Assembly (NCBI GenBank): GCA_001695595.3
Contig: MBPM02000031.1
Coordinates: forward strand, 434,001 to 498,000
Origin: Plasmopara viticola
Lineage: Eukaryota; Oomycota; Peronosporomycetes; Peronosporales; Peronosporaceae
DNA length: 64,000 bases
Direction of reading: 5' to 3'
This document shows positions 24,851-36,323 of this stretch, piece by piece. Every line of letters starts with the position of its first letter. The stretch's first letter is position 1. The notes beneath the pieces were generated by a model. It saw only the letters and a program-made list of their open reading frames with translations. It was not told the DNA's origin and did not search any database. The translations under genes and the position numbers were made by a program.

Positions 24851-27800
24851 CTCGTGGCGGGTGCCCGCGAAGTTGCATGTGTGTAGCTCGGCCAAAGGCT
24901 TTAAGGAGCGATGAGCCTATATCATACTGATGCTGTATAGGTAGTTATAGAAGACATACAGTATTTAAAGAATAGTTTATTGATGCGGTTATGCGCGGCT
25001 CTACGTCGATTCTTAAGGAAGCTGAGCTGCTGTATTATATTACTAATCAAGGTGAGTGGTAGTAAATCTTTGTCGATAATATTATTAAATATACATCTTA
25101 AGCGAAGGAATATAGCGTATCCTATCGGCAATGGCACTTCGGCGTCTTCTTGGCTTTTATAGCACTTTTGAACGGGGTCTAGACTTTAGTCCAGAAGATT
25201 TGCTAATTGGCTTAGCATTTTCTATATTTTGTTTATCAAAGGTTGGATCGAGACCAGCATCAAGTGGTTGGCGCTCGTGTGATTAATAGATACAGCAATC
25301 GATGTTGAAGAGCTATGATAATAATAATAACAATAATAATAATAGTAATAGTAATCTTACCAACAGATTTGAATTATCCACGCAACGCGCGATGCAGTAA
25401 TTTTTGAAGTTGTTAAACGCTCCCTAAAATATCAGCTTTTGTTGACGGTGATCTAGCTTTGATAGCAAGTCTATCAGCGAAAACTATTGTAATTAAATTG
25501 AAGCTATGACAAATTCATTTGTATCAGATACGCTCCAAGTATTTTTAATTTTACGATATAAAGTTTCGCCGTCAAAACACGATCCTCAGTCGTTATTATC
25601 CCCAAAAGCATTTATTTCATACCTGGACTATCCAGTAATCGTGTCTCTGACAATTGACACGTTGACATATGTTTAAATTATTTTATTTGCTATAACATAC
25701 AAATCAATTACAGAAGAGATCAAATCCCAAAGCTGGTCTGATCCGTGTGAAAAGTTATCTCCATTTAGTCTCTTACAAAAGCGACGAAAGTTAAGTGAGT
25801 ATAAAAGCTAGTCTTGTATGTAAGTATTCGTTAGTCTTTAGACATTGAGCTTTCTCTCCCTTATAATGAAAAAGATAAGAGCTTTGACTAACTATTGTTG
25901 GGATTTCTTGATAGTTCGAGCAAAACTCTTTAAAATACTGCTTTAAAATATTTTACAAAGGTTTCGAATTGCGTATAATCAGCTTTCGAATAGTTTGGTC
26001 GAATGTCACAATGAGCAGAAATATTGATGATGACTTGCCGTTCAAAAGCGGAAATGGAGTGCATCCTGGAAAAGTTGTACAAAAAAGGCGTGTTGTCGAT
26101 ATCATACTACACTCATTTTAAGTACACTAACGAAGAGTCGATATTTCAAGACCACTTATCCTAAATTGCTCTATTGCAAGATAAACAATTCGACTTCGTG
26201 CATTGGTCAGACGTGTTTATTCGTCGAACATTGTCCTTTTGGATGGTACTACAGTTCTCGAGCGATCTTCTTCGCCCTATTTCTCGATCTCCACTGCCTT
26301 AGGTATCAATAGTCGGCAAACTTACATACGTCATTGCACAATTATTCGAGTTTGTTGTATATCGACTGTGGATGAAAACAATTTTTCGAATTTGGTAAAT
26401 CCACAGTCAACTAATCTCAGCCAGCATAAAGTTGCCGGTCTATACTCGTGGCTTGCAACTACTGCATCGACATCATATGATTAGCAACTTTTACTACAAT
26501 GATCAACTCAGTAACGCTCACTTCTCAGCAGCGACATCCGGTTCATCATCAGTGCTTTTTGCATTTAGAAATTTTTTCATTTAATCAGCGATACGACGTT
26601 AGCAATCAATTATTCTACCTTCTTTAAAAAGAATCCGAGTCTAATCACGAAGCAGCAATTCAAATGCAGTAGCTACTTACACACATCAGCTTCAAGCATG
26701 CAATGTTTTTTTGATTTATTACCGAAATTAGCCCGACTACGTATAGTACGCTTCAAATAACAAGCAATTATGCAGTCAGTAAAAATCTGATGTTGATGGT
26801 GAAAAGATCCTTAACTGTCTTAGCGAGAGATGCAGGTAGCTATTCAACAAGTTTCGACACCATATTTTGAACCTCGTTGCACTGTGAGAAAATTTGATCA
26901 GTGGGATGTCCAGCCCACAAACCCATTTTTGGATGCAGGTTGGCTGGTCATTCACGAATTTAAGATTTGATTAATCATCCACTTTATTGACTATCTTTGG
27001 CTGCACTTATTCGAATCTCATGGGTATTGAGCCAGATGTACTCGACTTCAGGTCGAGCGACTTACCATTTAAAGCCACAGGGTCGGAAGATGTCAATGTT
27101 AAACATAACAGCCACTATAGTTGTCACTTGCTCTAAATTAAGTCAGCCGATGTTCAGTATAGCATCATACGACGATTTAACAAGAGTAAGGCCTGGCCTT
27201 TACAACTGTGCGCGGCTCCTATTGAAAAAAGTTTAGCTTGTTTGCTTTGTTGACGATCATTGCATACGTCTACTAACTCGACCCCGCAAGCAATAAATAA
27301 AGATTAGCAAGTTAATGTTAATTCGGCATTTGCCCATTAACATTTTTCATTTGTTTTTCATGTATTGGCTTATTGTGAATACACTCGCAAATGACCTGGG
27401 CCCATCGCTAGCTTCGCAGTATCGTTTAGTTTTGCTTTTCTATTCTAATAGTAGTTAATTTGAGAGTTTTTATGCGAAATGGCATAATTTCATTAGCACA
27501 GATTTTGTGACACGTAGAGAGCTTTATGTCTCAAGATACTTTTGATCGGCAGCACCACATACTTTGATAAAATTCATTTTAAGGCTATTTACTCAACATG
27601 GTTTAAGAAAAAACTCATGTTGGATGATCGAACTTTTACAATTAAGCCATTTAGCATAAGTGCTTTTGGCATAGACATGACCACTTCGATGGCTCACGAC
27701 TGATTCTAACCACTTCTGATTTCGACATGCTGTAGTTTTTTATATGTCAATCTCCTGTCTACTGAAAAGTTCAAATTGGCAAAGATTTTCATATTATTAT

Positions 27801-30800
27801 AACAATATCTTGCGTTTGATAATGTAGATTAACAAGGCATGTAAGGTTTTGCTCGTTTCTATTATTGTATTTGGAAATGAAGTTTAACTTAATCTTACAT
27901 ACATATACCATATTAAACCCGCTTTCAAGTCTCCGGATAAAGTTATCCAATTTAAAATTAACAAAATTCGCACGCTTTCTTGTGTCACATCAAAGACAAT
28001 CAGCAAGCTCGTCTCAGCATCGAATTTAGTAACCGATAAAACTCGTCACTTTCATTTTTTTTTAACCATTGATACTTTCTTACAATCATCATAAAACGCT
28101 TTAATTGGTTTTGCGAAATAGACTCGTAGTAAAGCATTTTCTTAGCAGGGCTGTAATGTAAAGTGTAGTGCTAGTATTGTCAATGTAGCTACACACATGC
28201 AATTTAAAAGCTGGAATGTGGATTCTTTGATACTTTTTAAGCTTAGACCGGGGCAATGACTCGTAGAGATTTTGATATAGCGCTAAAGCTGTTTCTATTT
28301 TTAAATACAATTCTTTTACCTTTTTCTTCAACGCATTAATTGAATTTCTTAATAAAGAGACGGCGATTGAATAATTGTTCAAGGTGGGACATTTTGGACG
28401 ATTGATGTTGGTGGTGGTATCAGCTTAGGCGCATCGACTACTAGGAAAGCACCAATTAATGGCTCGCATTTTCTCTAGTTTCTGCTTCGCACGACGTTGG
28501 AATATCACAGTCTGTCAATCACAAGGGCTATCATAGCTTCCGCATCGAAGGTATGACCTAATTGTTGATACGACCTATTTCTCTGCTTGAATAATATCAG
28601 CTACACAAATTTACGTATCGAATTAAATATGACATTTACTACTGCTAAGCTTAAATATACCGCCTTGATATTACATGTGCTCTGCCGCTGTCAAAAAAAG
28701 TGAAGTCTGCAAAAACGTACGCTTCGAATAGTATCTGGGGTTACTTTAAGGAATTGAAACGAATCTGACGATAAGTGCTAACTCGGACTTAGACGATGCA
28801 TCTGACGAGGAGCTTAGGATATTAGCAGTCTTCGGCTACTACAAATAAGCATTTCTTAATTTTAAGATCTATTTAATAAAGTTGATAAGGTGCTTTGCAC
28901 CAGGCTAAGCATTTCTGCAGTAGGCCATTCTCAAAGTGTGATGGTCGTACAAAATAAGTAGATCACGTCGTCGATGACATGTTGATTACTGTGCACGCAT
29001 ACTCCAATTCTTCGAAGCACCATGCTTCCGCTCGTTGTTTTTACTGCATCAAATTTATACCTCGACAGGCTGTTAATGATTGACTAAGTCAATGCTTGTG
29101 CGTTTTTAGAATCACTACATTGTGGCGAAAGGTTTGTGGGTAATTAGCCGAGCTGCTCAACGATATAACTTTCTTCACATTGCATAAGCAATTTGAAGCC
29201 TTTGCGTCGAGAAATCTAGGTGTCTTCACATACGAAACAAAGCCTATAAAAAGCCAAGATATTTGAAAATGGATGATGTGTGTAGTACGATTAGCCTTCA
29301 AGTCATTTATTTGGCGTTCTTAATGTCAACAAGTACAGTTACTGCCGTCCTTCAATGTAAACTACACGCGCGCTGCATTAATTTATTTACGATTATATCC
29401 AAACAATACCAAGCGTTATTGATTGAAAAAAGAGAATCGGGTCCAGCGTTCTGTGTAGGCTTTCTTTAAACGTTAACTGTGCTGGGATATGTGAGCACGA
29501 AGAATGTGGAGCCCTCCCAAACCAAATGCAGACTTTGCAGGCCAATTCCGAGTTTGATTTGGGGCACAGGATGCCACAACTTCTGTCTATAAGGGCGCAA
29601 GTCCGATGGCTTGGTCGCGATCCGATACAGTTACGCGCTTGGGGTTCGAGATTTGATCGATTGGCAAAAATCTCAGAGCTGCGGCATCAAAAGCATGTTT
29701 TTTTGTCAAAGCCGACGGCGTTAAGGCTTACAATTTATCTCGAGATGGTTTCTTCTAGCAGCCCAATCGCCTCTTATCCCAGTATTGGTAAGCGTAGGCT
29801 TGTCAGATAAAGTAATTACAAGGATCACAAATGTTTATGTCGTCAGAGAATACATACAGAAATTAATCCTGAAACCCTTATGGTTTCTCGAAATGAAAGT
29901 GTGCATTCCTTTTGGCTTTCCTCCGGCAATAACGTCACGCAAAGATCTGTTCACGTGATAGAAACGATTTTTCTTCGTACAAGAAATACAATTCCCCCCT
30001 ATCGTGTGGCGCAATGCGTTTACCCACTATGACGTTTCTTCCGACGAACGTCTGGCAGAAGGTGCTGGTGATTGCTGCAAAAGCCGTTTTTAATACAGTA
30101 TACTCATTTCGGAGGTCCCGCTCCATTCGAACTCTTATTTCGCTAAGTATTCGCGAGGTACACAGTATCTTGGACACCTGAAGACGAGATGGGCGCGACA
30201 ACGTTTTCATTCAAAAACAATCTGTGTTTGGACATCAGCGTTCAGCTTTGAGGCTCATTGATGATGACGTGCGGCCTTTTGAGAAGCGGCACATATTACA
30301 ACGGTAGTGTGTGACAGGCAAATGTTTCCGGGGAAACGTTTGACTTGCACGAACTCAAGAAGTCCAACGCTTTTATGGCAATGAATCTTAGGTACCCACA
30401 CAAAAACAGCTTGTGCCAACGAAAATAATGCTATCTTGTGTACCAAGTCGCATGAAATTTCGAGCATCAGTAAAACTGCATAAATTTGTACTGACAACGC
30501 TGCTCAAAGGAACATTTATAAAAGCTGGTATGCTTAAAGGGGATGCTTCTGTTAAATCTGAAAGCGCCCTAGTCAAATGCCGAATCTTGAATTCAAACAG
30601 ACAGCAATCCCTAACTCGTATTGGCTCTAAGCACATAACGAGTGTAAGCGACCTCAAGTCACCCTTCATCGACGCAACAAGCATAGCAGCCTTGTTGGAT
30701 GCAATGCCCACCAAGATTATGTTCATATACTAAAATTAGCCGAAACCTTCCCACGTTTTTGATTATCCATGAACGTTTTGTCGAGTGAGCAAGGTGTAAA

Positions 30801-33800
30801 AGCCCGATCAGGATGGTGACAGAAAAGCCGTTGCACGTGTCCATTTAATTTAATCCCAAATTGCACCCACACCGGTAGAGGCTCTGGGACATCCAGTCGC
30901 TCAACAACAGTCAACAAAGTGTAGATAAAAGCATCATGCAAGAATATAAGCTGATAAATAATTTACGGACTACATTTTCCTGCTCGTACGCTATTATATC
31001 GAAGAGTTACGGAAGCCCATGATCTCGCTTGAACGGACAACATCGTGCTCTTCGATAAGATCGCTCTACAACAGGAAATTTTAAAATATAAAGTCAACCG
31101 AAAAAATACATGGTCTTTTTACCACGTATCTGCTCTAAACCTACTGCTACCTAGCGCGCAGTCTGAGGACTAAAACTCAGTTCAAAGACTCCTTTTAGGT
31201 CCCGCCAAGACGACTATAAAGTCTCGTCAAGACGAGAAGTTTTTAACGAGAACGAGCAAGTAATCGAAAGCTTAATCGCCGACAACATATGTGTACCAAG
31301 AAAAATTTGAAATACGGAGGAGCGTTTTTATAGTAGAAGCCAAAATGATCATTTTTGCCAGATAACCATCGCTCCACCGACGCATAACTTGCCCTAAGAA
31401 CCATGAAAGTCAAAGAGCCGATCATCATAGCATTGTACGCATGAATGGATAGCTTCAGTAGCAGTATCGTATAGCTCTGAGGGCAAAGATCTGACACATC
31501 TCAATATTTTTGAAACATACATACTGAGAGCGCGCACCTAAAAAGCTAGCGCACAAAACTCAGGATCAAGGTCTTTCCAGCGAAAGCTTTTGTACGCTGC
31601 TATAAACTGATTGTAGGAAAGGCACGCTAAAATAATTTTACGAAACGTTGACAGCTTGTCTAAATTGTATTAGGCGACATATTGTCTGTCGCCTCGAAAG
31701 GTGGAGATCAATACGCTCCACTCAAGCTTGCGGACAGTCCAAAGCTATTACGACAGTTGGACTGGTCTACGTATTTGCATGTTGCTGATCTAAAAATTGA
31801 GGGAATTGCCCGAGAAAGATTTAAACAGAGATCGAGCATCCTTGCATAGTAGGGTTTATGACGAGTTTCTATTTACCCTAAAAGTTATATTGCGCTCTTT
31901 TCAATCAGTTCATACAACCCAACAGTGTTTCCGTGCAGGGTCGGGAATCACTTTCCATCACTGATGTACTTTCCCCGTCCTTTTTCGAATCGTGCAAGAA
32001 GTCTACATTCATTGTTTTGCCTTACCAAAAAAAATGCTTTGACTATCGAAGGTCTTTTACAAGCCGCCCCAAAACATATTTAGATAATGTCTATTGAGTG
32101 GTTGGGACGAAAATATACTCATTGAAATGTGTAGTTAATCATATTGTTTTCTAAGGAACCCCCTGCATTGCTGTCAACGGCAATACTCTGACACCAGCAA
32201 CACAAGCCGTAGACGAAGGGGAAGAAATACGTAACTAATTTTTGGTGGCCTTGTGTCGATGTGCCATCCCTTTTAATCCACGAGGTGCCTATTGGTATAT
32301 AGTACGCATGTTATGCGTCGCAAAAAAGACATTTTTTCGCCAGTGAACTTTAATCTGGCTACAAGTCACCGAACGATCAGTTCTCACTCGTGTGGTAAAA
32401 AAATACTTTGTCTATCGAATATGAACCGAATAGTAGTGTGTGCACATAAGAATTGCCTTAGATATGCCCAAGTGGTCATATCTAAGGCACAGACATTTTG
32501 TCTCGCGGTCTACCAAAATCTCGTCCTGAAGATAGTCGATTCGCATTTTATTGATTACGTGTCAATGCTGCGGATTATCTTTAAATTATCATTCTTGAAT
32601 TTGACGAACGCTAGCATGATCTATCTATGGGACGACATTATATGTCTGGATCCCATCCATCATTGAAAGGGTAAACGAATAATAAGACTCAGATGATTGG
32701 CATTATGGCGGGTGTCACGCATACGTATCACGGATCAGCACCATGCCCGTACGCTCTCCTAGATAGAGCACTTTAAAACTTGAGGTCAGCTTAGACTTCA
32801 AACGTTATTCGGTAATATGTGGTCGGCATGTGCGTTTGTGTTGACAGCATCGTCTGCATAGGAAAACATCTTGACGAGTTTGCCCAAGATTGAGGCGTTG
32901 GGCAGATAGTGAAGGGCGGACGTCCACAAGTATATAATATTTATTTATACAGTTTTTATGCTTTGGGGCCATAAATGACAATCGGGAAGACGCACTTGCG
33001 GCTTGGCTAAATTGATTATTATACCATCAAAACAGAAAATGTAGCATTTCTTTGATGTGCTCGTATAGGTATGTCACGATTTACTGGTGATGGATGGACT
33101 GTAGGCTATAAAAAGTCACGGCGATTATAAAAATCAAAACAGCTGCAGTGTATCTCGTACTAGGATCATAATAAGCTTATCGAGAAAGTAGGGATCTCTC
33201 TGGCCTTCTTTATTGATGAAGAAACTTACAATATATGCGTTGATGCGGAGCTTACATTCTCGTAACAGTAGGCGAACGCTGGTGGTTACTTTGTGTGCTT
33301 AAGTCAGTATTGCATACACTGTCCTGTGCGATAAATTGTCGAAGCGATGATGACGTTGTCTCTACTCTTGTGACGATCGACTCAAAGAGCGTCAAAGATG
33401 CCTCGAACTGCAGTGTTCCTCCAAAACTTGACGTTTTAAACCTGTACAATGACCTAATTGATACCCAAGCAGATTTCAATATTCAGTATTTGAAATAAAT
33501 AAGATAGCACAAAAAAAACTCTCAAGAGATACTGTTGGCAGTAGAGGCACCATGAGACATCGATTCACCAATCTTTGCAATTTCCTTTCCTCTGTATTAC
33601 GCACCAATGTACTATATCTTTTAAGCTATTTGTGTATCAGACATCACTTTCTGTCTATCAGACACCACCGTTGTGATTTGTACCCTTTTTAAAGGCCCAC
33701 ACAGAATACCGAATGTGTCACACATAGACCCTTGGTTAATTGACGTACTTGTCATCCATAAGGGTCTATAACAGACAGCAATTTTAAGATACGAGCCAAG

Positions 33801-33850
33801 CTTACAGTGTTTGAATACCATACGGCACCTTGGTGCTTTGCTGTGGAATG
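24851..33850. other. Gene-poor AT-rich stretch
   Basis: Nine kilobases without a supportable gene. Frames are short and without motifs. At 30388-30733 two frames of over 100 codons lie on opposite strands, but neither has recognisable sequence. Longer peptide-like runs at 31243-31497 (minus) and 32292-32666 (plus) are unassigned. Apart from the microsatellite listed separately, nothing structured was seen. Confidence 0.45.
25317..25356. repeat. AAT/ATA trinucleotide microsatellite
   Basis: About 40 bases of ATA/AAT units with interruptions (ATAATAATAACAATAATAAT, then AATAGTAATAGTAAT). It is a simple-sequence repeat in intergenic DNA. Confidence 0.9.
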
Positions 33851-33854
33851 ACAA

Positions 33855-33914
33855 TGACGCGAGGAGCTCTACGACCGACCGAGATGACTGACGCGAGGAG
33901 CTCTACGATCGACC
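33855..33914. repeat. Two copies of a 26-bp repeat, 34-bp period
   Basis: TGACGCGAGGAGCTCTACGA followed by CCGACC at 33855-33880 recurs at 33889-33914 with one base changed (TCGACC). The eight bases between are not repeated. No gene is associated. Confidence 0.8.
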
Positions 33915-34265
33915 CTAGTCACCTCTATTCAAAGTGAGTACTTTACAAGCACTGATTTTCGTCGACAACACGCCAAGCTCGGAATCAAAAGGCAGAGAGG
34001 GCGAGTGCTTCCATCGATGCCAAGCCCATTTCAAGAGCTTGTATAGCCAAGTCGAGCACTTCTGAACGTATTAAGAAGACGTTTCACACTGTATTCTCGC
34101 AAGCGATCAGTGCGCTCACTAAGGATCTCACGTACTTCGCATCCGATCTCCGATCGAATGCTTCGTGTAATATGGTAAGGTCAAAGCTTCATAAGTGCTG
34201 ATCACAAAGAATCAAGAGACCGCACTCTATGTTTGCACTTTGTAGTACCGCATCGAAGTCAATGC

Positions 34266-34346
34266 GCGAGTGGCACGGAAACTTTGATATAAATCTGCTT
34301 CACTTGAGCGAGTGGCACGGAAACTTTGATATAAATCTGCTTCACT
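34266..34346 (-). repeat. Tandem 42-bp duplication within a decayed frame
   Basis: The unit beginning GCGAGTGGCACGGAAACTTT occurs at 34266-34307 and 34308-34346. The period (42) is a multiple of three, so on the minus strand the frame reads SEADLYQSFRATR twice in a row (within 34421-34227). The surrounding minus-strand frame (TAAEIVLTKAWCCGLYITGR) looks like an old protein-coding piece, perhaps of a mobile element. A second peptide-like frame lies at 34657-34457. The family is not recognised. Confidence 0.75.
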
Positions 34347-34349
34347 GCA

Positions 34350-35965
34350 AATGGGCTGTCGTCCTGTAATATATAGCCCGCAGCACCATGCCTTCGTAAG
34401 CACTATTTCCGCAGCGGTCACTTAGTGCGCTTTGCTTGTGGCCTTAGCCCCCCAGTTTAAGTTGTTGGACAAGTAGTCGTACCAAAGACGCTGATCAACA
34501 CGATCGACCGCATCCTTCCAAAGTGTGGGTAAAAACTCGTACAATCTCTCGTAATACGGATACCCGGGATTAGCGCTGCCTTAATATTCCCTGGCACAGC
34601 CATTAAGTGAATGATGATATCGGTCAATAACTTCGGCGTGCCGAACGCAATATACATACTGGTATATTAAACGGCAGCACAATGGCATACCAACAATTCG
34701 GCCGCATCTGGCGAGAGCTTCCATTGTTGGCCCTAATCACCCGTACGTCATTTGTGCAGACTTACCTATATACTTTAGGCCATCACTAGTAGGCGCTTAT
34801 AGAGCCAAAATTCTTCTTCAGACGAAATGATTCAATGTGTAGTGATCCTAATAGAGGATATGGTTTATCAATCCTCTTCAAATAAAAGCTGAAGGATGGG
34901 AGATGCGCTTCTGTAAAACCTTTTTACTTGAGTGAAATCTGCTGGCACGATCCTTTTCTACTGCTAGAGATCCACATCCAATTTGAGTATTTAAGAAGAA
35001 TGTTTTTAAAGGACGTTGTCGAAACATTGCGATTAGGAGCGAAAGTGAGAGCGACTGTACGATTTTGTGAAATACATCATGGACGATGTGCTTATAAAGA
35101 AGAAGCTTTGCATTAGCGTAAGAAGAAGTCTCGAACATTTTAACTTTGCACGTGTACATATATCTATAAGACTTTATTTTCCTCTTTCAACTCATGCCCC
35201 AGAAGATGGAGTGTATCTTTAATGCCATTTTGTGTCCCCTATTCTAGCAAAAAAGCGTCGAAAAAAACCATAACCACGTAGCTATAGCAATGATGTGCAT
35301 ACATGTGTGTACAGTGTGTACCATATCACTACCGCTCGGAGATTGGTGCTCGGAGAGAGTCTGGTTGAACTCAGAGCATTAACTTCATCAAATAGGCGAC
35401 AAACATTTGCATGCTGTACACATTGTACACAAAAGGCGCTATTGTCGTGGAATCAGAGCCTATGCTACCTGGATCCTAGAGCACGAACTCCGATCATAGA
35501 GCTCAAACGCCGCGACGCGCTCCAGCTACTTAGCCGCATAGAGAGCTACATATGTAGCCTCAATTAAGCGAGGAAGTCTCTTAAGCAGCGCATACTGCGC
35601 GTCGACACATGAGAACGGTGGTAAGATCCATCTTGAACCTTAATGAGGATTCAGTTAGACAGTCTGATCGCGCAGGCGTACTACGAGGTACTACATGTGT
35701 GATGAAACTACACTGGAGCACATCACATGTCGCTTCAATATCGTTTTTGAAAAGATACAACCCTTTAAATCGATAAAAATTGGGTGGTCAGCAGCAGCAC
35801 CTTGTTCAGAGATAGCGTGCAGGAATATACGCGACCTTGTGGTGAACGACTGTCTCAGTATTTCGTCGAAATATGCAAATAATTTAACAAATATAGTATT
35901 TCATTGTACCTCTTACTACTAATATTCGAGCAAGTTTGCTATCGCGATTACGGCAGGGACTGCAC
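34350..35965. other. Intergenic stretch, no recognised gene
   Basis: Several frames of 60-93 codons lie on both strands (for example 34878-35159 minus and 35295-35567 plus), none with a recognisable motif. Nothing beyond eroded sequence is seen. Confidence 0.4.
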
Positions 35966-35969
35966 ATCA

Positions 35970-36065
35970 AAATGCACAGCCGGTATTGTTACCGGTAGGG
36001 TTGTCATAACAATAACCAACTTTTAGCCTAAAAGCTCGGCTTTATGTAACGGCACGTTACACTGT
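35970..36065. mobile_element. Possible LTR end with TGTAACG/CGTTACA palindrome
   Basis: TGTAACG at 36045-36051 and CGTTACA at 36055-36061 form a palindrome with 7-bp arms around GCA. About 60 bases to its left is CCGGTATTGTTACCGGTAGG. LTRs that start TG and end CA often carry such short inverted ends, so this may be one edge of a solo LTR about 260 bp upstream of the CHD start codon. Related pieces occur at 6291-6307 (TGTAAC..GTTACA) and 61971-61990 (CCGGTATTGCTATCGATAGG). No second edge was located, so this is tentative. Confidence 0.25.
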
Positions 36066-36302
36066 GCTACTACTTGTACCATAACCTATTATAATTGTAC
36101 TATAGCTAAAGGTTACGCTCCAGAAATAGATTTCGTAACTTTTCCAAAGGGGGTACACCGCTTAAGCACTGGCTGGAATTATGATGCGATGGTTTATCCT
36201 CAGAGAAGAGGGGCGGCAGTTTGAAGGGCTGAGCGATACTTTTCCGCACGAGAGACGGGAAGAGACAAGGGTGCGACGACCTTCACTCTTTCTTTTTTCC
36301 AT

Positions 36303-36310
36303 CTCATTCC
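36303..36310 (+). promoter_or_regulatory. Oomycete-type initiator of the CHD gene
   Basis: CTCATTCC at 36303-36310, within a pyrimidine-rich run (TTTTTTCCATCTCATTCCCC), fits the oomycete core-promoter initiator consensus (TCAYTYY) and lies 13 bp before the ATG at 36324. Transcription would start around the A, giving a very short 5' leader, as is usual in oomycetes. Confidence 0.55.
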
Positions 36311-36323
36311 CCCTCGGCCTTCC

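Noticed and set aside
30388..30733. Overlapping frames of over 100 codons on both strands
   Set aside because: Neither has recognisable domain sequence; mutual overlap suggests chance openness.
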